Shown here in pieces: positions 53,367-62,031 of a stretch of 64,000 nucleotides of DNA. The stretch is from CBDUXT01 sp965371245. Its GTDB lineage: Bacteria > Planctomycetota > Phycisphaerae > UBA1845. The translations under genes were made by a program, and so were the position numbers. Under the pieces are notes generated by a model. The model saw nothing but the letters and a program-made list of their open reading frames with translations, made no database searches and was not told the origin of the DNA. The first letter of the stretch is position 1, and each line of letters starts with the position of its first letter. The DNA lies in assembly GCA_965371245.1 (NCBI GenBank), contig CBDUXT010000009.1:29170-93169 (forward strand). Direction: 5' to 3'.

Positions 53367-54463
53367 TGATCCGCCGACGAACATGCCACCGCCGGGCGTT
53401 CACGCTTGTCGAGCTGACCCTCGGCATGGTCGTCACGACCCTCCTTCTGGGCGGCTTGGCGTCGGCCATGGTCCTGGCGAGCCGCGCGCTGCCCGAAAAC
53501 GAGAGTGTCCTCATCGCGACACTGGACGGATCGCGCCGCGTCGAGCAGCTAGCGGGCGAGCTGTTCAACGCCGACGCCTTCACCGAGCGAACGGCCACCT
53601 CGGTCCAATTTACCGTCCCCGATCGCAACGCCGACAACATTCCCGAGACGATCCGCTACAGTTGGTCGGGCTCGCCCGGCGACTCGCTCGTGCGTGAGTA
53701 CAACGGTGTCGCGTCAACCACGATCGGCGGCGTGTACGATTTCGCTTTGGACTATCAGCTCAAGTCCGTCACCGCGGAGGGCGATCCGCTACCCGGCGAG
53801 GTGTTTCCCGCCCAGACCGTGATCAGCCTGCCTCTCGACGCCGTCTCGACCGAACAGGAGTTCCTGGTGTCAACGAGCACTTGGTGCGGCATGTACCTCT
53901 CGCCGGACCCGGGGCTGCTTCCGCCCGACACCACCCGTTGGAAGATCGAGCGTCTTTTCTTCCGGGCCAAAAAGACGGGCTCGCCGGGCGGCGTGACCGC
54001 CGTTCAGTTGCGACAGGCTGACGTCAACCGCCTTCCGACCGACGTGGTCTATGACGAGGCTCTGCTCTCTGAAAGCACGCTCGATGGTCAGAACTGGAGC
54101 GGCAAGTTCGTCGATTTCCCGAACGCACCGTGGTTTCTGCCAAGCGAAGGCCCAACGGTTGTGTTCCAGCCCTCGTCCGGAACGGGCACCGCGCTGATAC
54201 TGTTTCAAACGATGACCACACCGTCGCCGTACGTTTCCTTTATCGACACGGCCGATGCCGGCGGCGCGTGGACCGCACACGGCGATCAGGCCATGACACT
54301 CGTGACCGTGAACGCGACCGTGGAAACCGGCGGACCGTCCGCAGTGGTTACGACCACCTACCTTACGCGAATCGACGTCGCGCTACAGGTCGGGTCCAAC
54401 GGGATGACACGTGCGGAGACCGGAATCAGAGTCATCAATTCGCCGCTGGTGACTGGCCCATGA
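53366..54463 (+). CDS. Minor pseudopilin, GspJ/PilW-like
   Basis: This 365-residue prepilin, longer than GspG, has the signal MIRRRTCHRRA followed by FTLVELTLGMVVTTLLLGGL, with cleavage after A11. The following helix and beta-rich body (SRRVEQLAGELFNADAFTER) fit GspJ or PilW. It starts by overlapping the stop of the preceding pilin gene by one base. No GspI, GspK or prepilin peptidase gene follows. Subfamily assignment is tentative; prepilin character is clear. Confidence 0.78.
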   Translation: MIRRRTCHRRAFTLVELTLGMVVTTLLLGGLASAMVLASRALPENESVLIATLDGSRRVEQLAGELFNADAFTERTATSVQFTVPDRNADNIPETIRYSWSGSPGDSLVREYNGVASTTIGGVYDFALDYQLKSVTAEGDPLPGEVFPAQTVISLPLDAVSTEQEFLVSTSTWCGMYLSPDPGLLPPDTTRWKIERLFFRAKKTGSPGGVTAVQLRQADVNRLPTDVVYDEALLSESTLDGQNWSGKFVDFPNAPWFLPSEGPTVVFQPSSGTGTALILFQTMTTPSPYVSFIDTADAGGAWTAHGDQAMTLVTVNATVETGGPSAVVTTTYLTRIDVALQVGSNGMTRAETGIRVINSPLVTGP

Positions 54464-54771
54464 CAGTCGATTGAGGAAGGTTGAGACTCTTGGGCTCATC
54501 AGCATAACAGAGAGCGCTGCGGCACGCGAGCCATCAGTCGCTACGTCCCGATCAATCATCCGTGCCGTTCTGCGCATCGGCACGCCGACGCGCGTTGACC
54601 AGCCCCGAACCGTGACACACGATCCGGCACTGGTCAACACGCCTTCGCCTGGCGTTGAAGAAGCACTGCGATCCGTGACCGCCGTTTCGGGATCCTGGAA
54701 GCAGTCGTCGGTTCATACCCGAGATAGCTCCTCCAGCCCCGTGCCGGCGAGCATCGTCGTGGTCGCCGCTC
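54464..54771. other. Intergenic region after the pilin genes
   Basis: About 300 bases between convergent genes. A frame of about 120 codons starting TTG 54471 has low-complexity, unrecognised text and overlaps the opposite-strand gene, so it was not called. Confidence 0.45.
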
Positions 54772-55179
54772 TTACTGACCTTGTGGGTTCACGCCGACGG
54801 CAATCACGTCCAGGCTTGGGGCCGGACCCGTGATGACAACGTCCGCACGACTGAAGTTGCCGTCGAACGTGGCGTGCAACGTGGCGACGCCATTCGTGTC
54901 CACGACCATGTCGCACGTCTCGTCGCTCCCCTGTATCCCAATGGTGTAGGTGGCCGTTCCCGTTTCGCCGCTTGTTGGCAGGCCGCTTGTGATGAGTTGA
55001 AGCGTAGTCTGATCCAGCCCGACGTTGTAGCTCAGGATGGCCATGGCATCTACCTCGTCCGCGTTGGCCGGCATGAAGACGACGAAATCCGCATCGCTGA
55101 TTCGGACGGCTCCGGCGAATGCGACGCTAACCAACGCACCAACTGCTACCACGCACGCAATTCTGTTAAACCTGAACAT
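54772..55179 (-). CDS. Secreted protein of unknown function
   Basis: This 135-residue exported protein has a signal peptide (FRFNRIACVVAVGALVSVA, ending FAGA). The mature part is about 110 residues of beta-rich, threonine-rich sequence (TLQLITSGLPTSGETGTATY, DETCDMVVDTNGVATLHATF). No family was recognised. The ATG is fixed by the GAGGAG ribosome-binding site. It is probably extracytoplasmic. Confidence 0.65.
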   Translation of the reverse strand: MFRFNRIACVVAVGALVSVAFAGAVRISDADFVVFMPANADEVDAMAILSYNVGLDQTTLQLITSGLPTSGETGTATYTIGIQGSDETCDMVVDTNGVATLHATFDGNFSRADVVITGPAPSLDVIAVGVNPQGQ

Positions 55180-55441
55180 TTCAACTCCTCCTCGATGTGG
55201 TTTGTCGGCACACTCGTTTTGAGGCAACGCACCTCCCCGAGACGCGCCCGACAAGACGACCCCAGGGTAGTCTTTTGGTGGTAAAGCTGGCAAGCGCAAA
55301 ATCCGCCCGATGTGGCCTTCATCTTTGCGGATTTGCCCATGCTTCGCAATCTGACACGAAAGTCGTGAGCGGAGGTGCAATTATGATCCGAATGCGAACG
55401 CGCCGGGGAATCGTGATATCGTGGGACGCGCTGGAGTCTGC

Positions 55442-55969
55442 CTACGCGATACCCGGCGCCGCCAGCCGCACGTCTCCGGTGACGTGCAGGGTGCGCACGA
55501 TGATGTCAAGGCTCTGACAAACATCCGGCGGCGACAGCCGGATGCGATACGGTTCGATGGGTGGTGTGACCGGCTCGTCCTTCGTCTCGCCCCGCTCTCC
55601 CCAGAAGCCGGTCGGCTCTGCGACCGGAGCGGAGAGGATCCGTGGCGCCGAGGCGTGGATAACGCCAAGCGAGTAGTCAACCCCGGCCCCGTAGGCGTCT
55701 GCGGCCTCCAAGGTGACGCGGCAGGCGCCGCCGTTGGCGCTGGCGTCCAGGAGCCACTGACAGGGCGTGCCGTCCACCGCGCGCGGCGGCAACGAGAGAA
55801 CAATCACAACCCCCAAGGCGTCCTCACGTCCCCGCGCCCACCGAACGCGAAGGAACCGCGCCTGCTCGGTGCCGTCCAGGCTCACGGAGACGGCCGATCG
55901 CGCCGTGCCCTCGACGTCGAGCAGGCCGAACGCTTCGGTGTTGTCAAATCGGTAGACCAGCGTGTCCAT
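55442..55969 (-). CDS. Hypothetical protein after the quinone oxidoreductase gene
   Basis: This 175-residue protein has no signal peptide and no recognised family. The N-terminal half looks beta-strand rich (VSVSLDGTEQARFLRVRW), and the tail is Pro-rich. It starts 14 bases after the oxidoreductase stop on the same strand, so it may be transcribed with it. No ribosome-binding site is visible. Confidence is limited by the absence of any motif. Confidence 0.5.
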   Translation of the reverse strand: MDTLVYRFDNTEAFGLLDVEGTARSAVSVSLDGTEQARFLRVRWARGREDALGVVIVLSLPPRAVDGTPCQWLLDASANGGACRVTLEAADAYGAGVDYSLGVIHASAPRILSAPVAEPTGFWGERGETKDEPVTPPIEPYRIRLSPPDVCQSLDIIVRTLHVTGDVRLAAPGIA

Positions 55970-55983
55970 GGGGGGCCGCGTTA

Positions 55984-57015
55984 TCAGGGTGGTGGAATGA
56001 GCACGACTTTTCCGCGAACGGCGCGCGAGTCGATGTAGCGGTGTGCCTCGGCCGCGGCACTGAGCGGATAGGTTCGATCGATGGCCGCCTTGATCTCGCC
56101 GCTGGCAAGCAGCCTGAGCCCACGACGCAGCTCATCCATGCTGCCCATCAGCGAGCCGCGGAGTTGGTGCTGCCGAAAAAAGAGATCGCGAAAGTTGATC
56201 GTTCCCTTCATACCGCCGACCAGTCCAAAGTTCACGAAGATCCCGCCGAGGCGCAGCGCCCTGAGGTTGTCCTCGAACACGCTCGCCCCGACGTTGTCGA
56301 TCACCGTATCGACCCCCACGCCGTCGGTCCAGTCGAGGACCGCGTCCGCGAAGCTCTTCCGGTTGTAGTTGACAACCAACTCGGCACCGGCCGACGAGGC
56401 GGTCTCTATCTTTTCGTCTGAGCCCACGGTCGTGGCGACAAGCGCCCCCAGCGCCTTGGCCATCTGGATACACGCGTGCCCGCTTCCCGATGCCCCCGCC
56501 TGCACCAGCACCCGGCTGCCCGGACCCACCTCGCCGAGCGTCTCCACCGCGTGGACGGCCGTCATCAAGACCAGCGGCATGGCCGCGACCTGTTCCGGCG
56601 GAAGATCGGTCTCGTCTCGCAAGACGAACCGCGCGGGCATTCGGATGTATTCGGCGTTCCCTCCCCAGGTGTGCGTTCCGGTGACCTCGAAGCTCGGCGC
56701 GCGGTTCTCCGGCTCGATGTCCCAGTCGATCGGATCGAGCGGATACCCCGGTGCAAGGATGGCGCGGTCGCCCTCCTTCCAGCCGGTCACGTCGCGTCCG
56801 ATGCCCGCAACCGTCCCCGCGACGTCGGCGCCCAACACGTGGGGAAACGACAGGTCAGTAACGACGGCACCCATGCGCAGGTAGAGGTCGTACCGGTTGA
56901 TCCCGCAGGCCGCGACCTTCACGACGAGTTCGCCCGGACCAGGGGTAGGCTCGGGCAGATCCTCGTATCGAAAGACTTCCGGTCCGCCGAATTCGTGAAT
57001 CACCGCCGCTTTCAT
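55984..57015 (-). CDS. Medium-chain dehydrogenase/reductase, quinone oxidoreductase-like
   Basis: This 343-residue protein has the MDR plan: GroES-like N-terminal domain (AAVIHEFGGPEVFRYEDLPE, HVLGADVAGTVAGIGRDV), then the Rossmann domain with RVLVQAGASGSGHACIQMAK and TVIDNVGASVFEDNLRAL. The zinc-ligand pattern of alcohol dehydrogenases is not obvious, so an NADPH-dependent quinone or enone reductase is favoured. The ATG at 57015 gives the canonical MKAAVIHEFGG start. The substrate is unknown. Confidence 0.88.
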   Translation of the reverse strand: MKAAVIHEFGGPEVFRYEDLPEPTPGPGELVVKVAACGINRYDLYLRMGAVVTDLSFPHVLGADVAGTVAGIGRDVTGWKEGDRAILAPGYPLDPIDWDIEPENRAPSFEVTGTHTWGGNAEYIRMPARFVLRDETDLPPEQVAAMPLVLMTAVHAVETLGEVGPGSRVLVQAGASGSGHACIQMAKALGALVATTVGSDEKIETASSAGAELVVNYNRKSFADAVLDWTDGVGVDTVIDNVGASVFEDNLRALRLGGIFVNFGLVGGMKGTINFRDLFFRQHQLRGSLMGSMDELRRGLRLLASGEIKAAIDRTYPLSAAAEAHRYIDSRAVRGKVVLIPPP

Positions 57016-57358
57016 TGACTTATGGACCTTCCCGTGACACCGAATCGGGCTCGTTTGTCCGTCCGTTGGCACACCGTTGACCTTCGTCCGCCGCGCGTCC
57101 GCGCGACCGCGAGCACCGGAACAACCGGAAAACTCGCCCGCGACCACGCCGCCGGCAACCGGAGCAATGCAACGTCGCGTCGCCACGCCCGTCGGCGCCG
57201 GATTATATCGGAACACGACCTCGGACTCGACGGTCGTGCTCGCACCTTCGCCCTCGACCCGCTGTCCCCCCCGATCCTGCCAAACCTACCGGTGGGTGAC
57301 TGGCGGTCGGGCTGCAGCAACGCGCCGATCCAGCCAGATTTCTGGAGAGGAAGAAGCT
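57016..57358. other. Divergent intergenic region
   Basis: The 343 bases separate the divergent oxidoreductase and VanZ-like genes. Frames continue upstream of both starts but lack family character. GGAGAGG at 57344-57350 serves the VanZ-like start. No operator or promoter was identified with confidence. Confidence 0.45.
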
Positions 57359-58747
57359 TTGGTCAATTCGGCGACGAGGACGGTACCAGCGACGCTCTCA
57401 ATCGCGGCGACAACACGTCCGCGCCTGTCCGTTCTGTGGCCGATCGGCTGGGCGGCAGCCCTGCTCTACGGATCGCTGATTCCTTTCGACGTCAACTGGG
57501 CGGTGTTTGGCGGCTTGCTTCCGGGCGGTCTTCTCGGGGGCGGTCTTGATTCAGCCTCGGTCGAGGATGTGCTCATCAACATCCTGCTCTACTTGCCGAT
57601 CGGGTTGCTCGTCGTTCTATCCGACGCCACACCCAAGCCCTCACCTCGTTGGCGACTGTTCCTGGCCGTGCTGGTCGGGGCGGCCGTGAGTCTGGTGGCC
57701 GAGAACCTTCAGGCCGGCGCGCCCACGCGCGTTGCATCCTGGCTGGACGTCGCTCTTAACACGTTCGGAGCGCTGGCGGGGGCGACAATTGCCCTGGCGC
57801 TCCGAGGCGTGGGGGCCGGGTGGGTCCGATCCATCCGGAACGGTCTATCCCGACACCCGTACGCGACGTTGGCCGTTGGTTTGACGGCCGGCTTGCTGTT
57901 CTACGGCCTCGCCCCGTTCGACTTCGTAACGGACACCCAGGGATTACATGCGTCGTTCCTCAGGGCGCGCTGGAGTTTCACCGTGACACATCCCGCGGTC
58001 CCCGGCGGCCATACCCTGGCAATGCTCGCTGGGGAGTTCGTCGGCGTCCTTTGGTACGCCCTCTTGGGTTGTCTTCACGCCTTGTCCCGCCGGGAGGCAC
58101 GCCGCTCGCCCCTCGCGGCCTGGCTGGGAGCCCTGAAGAGCGGTCTTCTGGTTGCGGGGTCGGTCGAGGTGATGCAACTGTTCCTCGCCTCTCACTGCTT
58201 CGAACTGATGTCGCTCATCCTGCGAAGTGGGGCCGTCTTCGTCGGGGCGTGGTGCGGGGCGTTCCTGCTGGGCGGATTGTTTTCCTCTCGCTTGGGCGAC
58301 CGGCCAACCACGGCCATGCCTGGCGCCGCGTGGGCTCTGTTGGTACTCGCGCAACTCCTGGCGGTGGTAGCCGGTTCGACGGGCTCGGCTTGGCCCACGC
58401 TCGCGCGGTTGGACCTGTCGATGGTTCGGTGGATGCCGTTTGAGGCCTTCTGGCACCGATCCGCCCTGGCGGCCGCCTCTACGGGGCTGGAAGTCGTCGT
58501 CACCTATGCCGCCCTGGGGCTCACGGTGGCCGGGCTGTTCCGGTATCTCCGCTTGGGTCCGGTGTGGCCGCTGACGGGGCTCGCGGTGGCGTCGTTCGCG
58601 GCCTGTGCCGAGGCGCTGGAGTTGGTCACTGGCGGCGGAACACCGGATATCACAGGCCCGGTACTCGCTCTGGCGTCTGTCCTGGTGCTCGCCCGGCTAT
58701 CCGTGTTGTGGCCCTCCGACCCCGCGCCGCGGTCCGTGGCCACATGA
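57359..58747 (+). CDS. VanZ-like polytopic membrane protein
   Basis: This 462-residue protein has about eleven hydrophobic segments. Two regions show VanZ-like text: LLYGSLIPFDVNW with SVEDVLINILLYLPIGLLVV, NLQAGAPTRVASWLDVALNT, and a repeat-like GLAPFDFVTD with GSVEVMQLFLASHCFELMSL. The second half therefore looks like a degenerate copy of the first. TTG 57359 is preferred over a longer frame because GGAGAGG lies 8 bases upstream. VanZ-family proteins are linked to teicoplanin tolerance or to envelope glycan processes in other bacteria; the role here is unknown. Confidence 0.72.
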   Translation: MVNSATRTVPATLSIAATTRPRLSVLWPIGWAAALLYGSLIPFDVNWAVFGGLLPGGLLGGGLDSASVEDVLINILLYLPIGLLVVLSDATPKPSPRWRLFLAVLVGAAVSLVAENLQAGAPTRVASWLDVALNTFGALAGATIALALRGVGAGWVRSIRNGLSRHPYATLAVGLTAGLLFYGLAPFDFVTDTQGLHASFLRARWSFTVTHPAVPGGHTLAMLAGEFVGVLWYALLGCLHALSRREARRSPLAAWLGALKSGLLVAGSVEVMQLFLASHCFELMSLILRSGAVFVGAWCGAFLLGGLFSSRLGDRPTTAMPGAAWALLVLAQLLAVVAGSTGSAWPTLARLDLSMVRWMPFEAFWHRSALAAASTGLEVVVTYAALGLTVAGLFRYLRLGPVWPLTGLAVASFAACAEALELVTGGGTPDITGPVLALASVLVLARLSVLWPSDPAPRSVAT

Positions 58748-58874
58748 CCGGCATCAGTCCGCTTTGACCCTGCCACACGGAATTCTCTGTGAGTAAACCA
58801 CCGGCGACGAACGGCGACCCGGACCGCCTGCCTTTGTCCACGCTATCTTTCGCGGGATGTTGCCCAAAACCGTA

Positions 58875-58902
58875 TTGAACCTTGGACGGTCCGGTCTATA
58901 AT
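58875..58902 (+). promoter_or_regulatory. Sigma-70 promoter of the bactofilin gene
   Basis: TTGAAC at 58875-58880 and a perfect TATAAT at 58897-58902 are separated by 16 bases, about 78 bases before the bactofilin ATG. The quality of the -10 box makes it the best promoter candidate in the window. Confidence 0.6.
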
Positions 58903-58979
58903 CCGGGTCGGTTGCCCCTTGCTTGGGCGAGCGGGGCATGGTCGATGTTTTGGACACAATCACAGAATCAAGGAGGGTT

Positions 58980-59420
58980 ATGATGCCCGAAAACAACAGC
59001 GGTGAATATCCCACGACGATCGGCGCGGACGCGGTGTTCAAGGGGCAGCTTCATTTCAAGAAGGGCGTCCGCCTGCTGGGCAAGTTCGATGGTGAGATCA
59101 CGGGTAGCGGGCAGTTGCTCGTCGCGGAAGGGGCTACGCTCAGCGGCGACGTTCAGGCCTCCACGATCCGCATCGACGGACAAGTCAAGGGCAATCTCGC
59201 CATCGAGGCGAAGGTGCAATTGACCGGGTCCGCCCGGCTTGAAGGTGACGTGAAGTCGGCACGCCTGGAGGTGGCCGAGGGTGCCGTGCTCATTGGCATG
59301 TGTACCGTTGGCGTCAACGGACAGGCCAAGGCCGCAGACGCGCCGAAGTCCATGGCGGCCTCGGCTGTGTCGCCGTCCAAGGGCAAGGGTATTGCCGTGC
59401 CGACCGGTGGCAGGCGCTAG
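58980..59420 (+). CDS. Bactofilin (polymer-forming cytoskeletal protein)
   Basis: This 146-residue protein has the repeated beta-helix text of bactofilins: TTIGADAVFKGQLHFKKGVR, then LLGKFDGEITGSGQLLVAEG, then LSGDVQASTIRIDGQVKGNL, ending with a Pro/Ser/Lys-rich tail. Bactofilins polymerise without nucleotide and scaffold cell-shape, stalk or envelope machinery. The start uses one of two adjacent ATGs after AAGGAGG. The second bactofilin gene follows 75 bases downstream. Confidence 0.92.
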   Translation: MMPENNSGEYPTTIGADAVFKGQLHFKKGVRLLGKFDGEITGSGQLLVAEGATLSGDVQASTIRIDGQVKGNLAIEAKVQLTGSARLEGDVKSARLEVAEGAVLIGMCTVGVNGQAKAADAPKSMAASAVSPSKGKGIAVPTGGRR

Positions 59421-59495
59421 CCGCCGGCGTTTCGTTCCCGACGGGAGTTCTGAAAGAAACCGCGGATCGCTCCACATGGGCGGGCGGAGCCTGCC

Positions 59496-59954
59496 ATGCC
59501 GTTGAGTTCGACATACCGCAAGGGTGCGGTCAAGGAAGTCACCTGCACGAACTGCGGACAGCACACTAAGGTTGCGCGCCGCGCCATGTCGGTCTTTTGC
59601 CCGCATTGCAAACAACGTCTCGTCCTTGAAGACTTCAAAATCCGTAGCTACTACGCAGTCCGCGATTTTTCCACATGCGGTGACATCGTTGTCGAGCGGA
59701 AGGGACACGTCGTGGCCCCGATCAAGGTCGGAAACCTCACCGTCAAAGGTAAGGTTCAGGGTAGGGTCACCGCGCGCGGAACCGTCAACATTCGCAAGAC
59801 CGGCTCGCTCAAGGGCGACCTGGAAGCGCCCAGCCTCTTGATTGAGGGGGGCGGTGTCCTGCAAGGCTTTCTGCGCATCGGCGTGTGTGCCGAGGAGGAC
59901 AAGACGCCGGTATCAACCGGGCGCGGCGCGCGGGCACGAAAAAACGGCGCCTAG
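59496..59954 (+). CDS. Bactofilin with N-terminal zinc ribbon
   Basis: This 152-residue protein combines a zinc-ribbon-like start with the bactofilin fold. Cysteines 17, 20, 35 and 38 lie in CTNCGQ and CPHCKQ contexts. The bactofilin rungs follow: GDIVVERKGHVVAPIKVGNL, then TVKGKVQGRVTARGTVNIRK, then TGSLKGDLEAPSLLIEGGGV. It is paired with the plain bactofilin upstream, so the two probably form a heteropolymer or specialise. The zinc site could mediate a protein contact or respond to metal or redox. Confidence in both parts is high. Confidence 0.88.
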   Translation: MPLSSTYRKGAVKEVTCTNCGQHTKVARRAMSVFCPHCKQRLVLEDFKIRSYYAVRDFSTCGDIVVERKGHVVAPIKVGNLTVKGKVQGRVTARGTVNIRKTGSLKGDLEAPSLLIEGGGVLQGFLRIGVCAEEDKTPVSTGRGARARKNGA

Positions 59955-60168
59955 TGGGCGGGCCTTGTCAACCGTCCGCTAAAGGCGTTTCTGTTCGCAT
60001 CCTGAACCTCCCGGTCCGGCATGACCAGCCTGTGCCGTGTGTCCCAAGGATCGGTCCCAAAAAGATCGGCCGCGACGAGCGACAATCACTTCGCCCGGCT
60101 CGTGGAATCGGGCTGCGAGCCCTCGTACGATAAGCGGGAGCCGTTCGTTCGTGGGTGTGGAGCCGGCG

Positions 60169-60921
60169 ATGGCGCGGCTCGGGCAGGTGCCGGCCGTGAT
60201 GAGCGATTCAGTCGAACCTACAAGCACATCATTGCCCGACGCCGTGCGCGCGGGCGTCTTTGTCGTGATCGCGGCCTACAACGAGGGCTCTTGTCTGGAA
60301 CGCGTGGTCCGAGAGGTTCGCGCGGCCTATCCCAACGTGGTCGTCGTGGATGACGGCTCGAGCGATGACACGTTCCAGGCAGCCTCGCGCGGCGCGACCT
60401 ACACCCTGCGCCACGCGATCAACCGAGGACAGGGCGCGGCCCTTCAGACCGGCATCGAGTTCGCGCTTCGTCAGGGCGCCGACTACGTCGTCACCTTCGA
60501 CGCCGACGGCCAGCATCGTGTGGTCGATATCGCCGCGCTCGTCGCGCCCATCGTTGATGGAGCATGCGAGATCACGCTGGGTTCGCGCTTCCTGGGCGAC
60601 GCCGAGAACATCCCACCCGCACGGCGGCGCATGCTTCGCGGGGCGGTTCTGTTTACGCGCGTCGTCAACCGCGTCAAGCTGACCGACGCACACAACGGGC
60701 TCCGGGCGTTTTCTCGCCGTGCCGCGGGCAAGATCAAGATCACGCTGGATCGCATGGCCCACGCCAGCGAGCTGATCGATCAGATCAAGGACTCGGGGCT
60801 GCCCTTTCAGGAGGTGCCGGTGAAGATTCGATACACCCAATACTCGCTCGACAAGGGGCAGTCGGGCCGGGCTGCCGTTCGTATTGTCGTCCAATACTTG
60901 CTCGGAAGGATTCTGCCATGA
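60169..60921 (+). CDS. Family 2 glycosyltransferase (DPM1/DPG synthase-like)
   Basis: This 250-residue GT-A enzyme has VFVVIAAYNEGSCLERVV, VVVVDDGSSDDTF and VTFDADGQH, whose DAD positions the metal and nucleotide-sugar. The family text GSRFLGDAENIPPARRRMLR and TDAHNGLRAFSR is typical of polyprenyl-phosphate mannosyl- or glucosyl-transferases. It has no C-terminal membrane helix. The ATG at 60169 has GGAG upstream; the ATG at 60199 is possible too. The downstream DUF2304 gene overlaps its stop; this pair is common in such transferases. The lipid-linked sugar is inferred. Confidence 0.87.
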   Translation: MARLGQVPAVMSDSVEPTSTSLPDAVRAGVFVVIAAYNEGSCLERVVREVRAAYPNVVVVDDGSSDDTFQAASRGATYTLRHAINRGQGAALQTGIEFALRQGADYVVTFDADGQHRVVDIAALVAPIVDGACEITLGSRFLGDAENIPPARRRMLRGAVLFTRVVNRVKLTDAHNGLRAFSRRAAGKIKITLDRMAHASELIDQIKDSGLPFQEVPVKIRYTQYSLDKGQSGRAAVRIVVQYLLGRILP

Positions 60922-61307
60922 CCCCGTTTCAGATCGTCGCGCTGCCGATCATCGCCTGCCTTCTGGCGATCACGCTCCTTGCCGTTTGGCGAGGATGGGC
61001 GGCGCGGCACGAGGGACTCGTCTGGGTGATGGTTTGGCTGGCTGCCGCCGCCGCCATCCTTCGCCCCGGTTTGACGCAGACGGTCGCTCGTGCGCTGGGC
61101 ATCGGTCGCGGCAAAGACCTGGTGCTGTATTGCGCAGTGCTGGGCATGCTGGTGGGCTTCTTGATGGTCTACGTTCGGATTCGCGAACTGCGCCAGGAGA
61201 TCACGCTCCTGGTTCGGCAGTTGGCCATTCAAGGCGCTGTTCATTCTTCCGGTGACACAAGTGCGACACCGCCGGCCGAGAGCAACGCTCCAACGGACGC
61301 GAGCTGA
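60918..61307 (+). CDS. DUF2304-like small membrane protein
   Basis: This 129-residue protein has three hydrophobic helices (about 5-25, 35-52, 70-92) and a soluble tail of heptad-like text (RIRELRQEITLLVRQLAIQG). It fits DUF2304, which is commonly next to DPM1-like GT2 genes. The ATG overlaps the preceding stop, so it is translationally coupled. It probably acts with that transferase at the membrane. Confidence 0.8.
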   Translation: MTPFQIVALPIIACLLAITLLAVWRGWAARHEGLVWVMVWLAAAAAILRPGLTQTVARALGIGRGKDLVLYCAVLGMLVGFLMVYVRIRELRQEITLLVRQLAIQGAVHSSGDTSATPPAESNAPTDAS

Positions 61308-61320
61308 TCCCGCGCGGCGT

Positions 61321-61764
61321 CTACCGGGTGGTAATGTTCAGCCGCAAGCTCGTGGGAATGATGTCGTGGCTGAACGTGAACACGACCTCGTCGCCGCACT
61401 CGAAGTCGCTTCCGATTCGCAAGAGATTGCTGCTCGTCTCCGGACTGAGCCCGATCGATATGCGCAGATCGGCGTCCTCCAGCACGAGACCGCGGAGATC
61501 GCTACAGCTCCTCGTGATGCTGCGGCTCTCCCCCGGTGGAATCGTAAAGTCTTGCGAGTTCCCAAACTCGATGACCAGGATCTTGAGCGTGTCCTCCTCG
61601 TCATCGTAGAAAACGGTTGCATCGACGGGAAACTGGTCGGAGTCGTTCTGAAGCGTAACCGTGACCGTCGAAGGCGTGAGAAGACCCACCAGAGCCTCAC
61701 AGCCGGGAAGAATCACCAGGCCGGCGCCGACGACCGCGTAAAGCATGATGGCCGAGCGTTTCAT
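61321..61764 (-). CDS. Putative lipoprotein of unknown function
   Basis: This 147-residue protein has a lipoprotein signal with lipobox VILPGC (C22 expected to be acylated). The mature part is beta-rich with an IPPGESRSIT segment and ends in SLRLNITTR. Two further cysteines are present (RSCSDLRG, DFECGD). AAGGGAG precedes the ATG. It is convergent with the DUF2304 gene. No family was recognised. Confidence 0.7.
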   Translation of the reverse strand: MKRSAIMLYAVVGAGLVILPGCEALVGLLTPSTVTVTLQNDSDQFPVDATVFYDDEEDTLKILVIEFGNSQDFTIPPGESRSITRSCSDLRGLVLEDADLRISIGLSPETSSNLLRIGSDFECGDEVVFTFSHDIIPTSLRLNITTR

Positions 61765-62031
61765 GTTTCAACTCCCTTGTCTTAAGTGCGAACTCAGAAC
61801 AGTCGGATGGGCAAGCGTTGGGTCGGGGATGATGGCATGGTTCGGATCGCAGGTCCCCTGGCGATTGGTGATCTCACGATTTTCGACGCCGTCCAGTATT
61901 GTCCAATCGCGCCGCCTACCCTAGCATCGACATCCTGTTCCCCCGTGCGTTAGTCGTATGGGGTGAAAGCCGTCGGCTCAGGGCCGGCGGCTCATGACGA
62001 TCCGGACGGAATCCGTGAGGAGGAGAACACC

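Noticed and set aside
54471..54833. A 120-codon frame from a TTG after the pilin genes
   Set aside because: The text is low-complexity, the start is weak, and it overlaps the opposite-strand secreted-protein gene, which has a signal peptide and a good ribosome-binding site.
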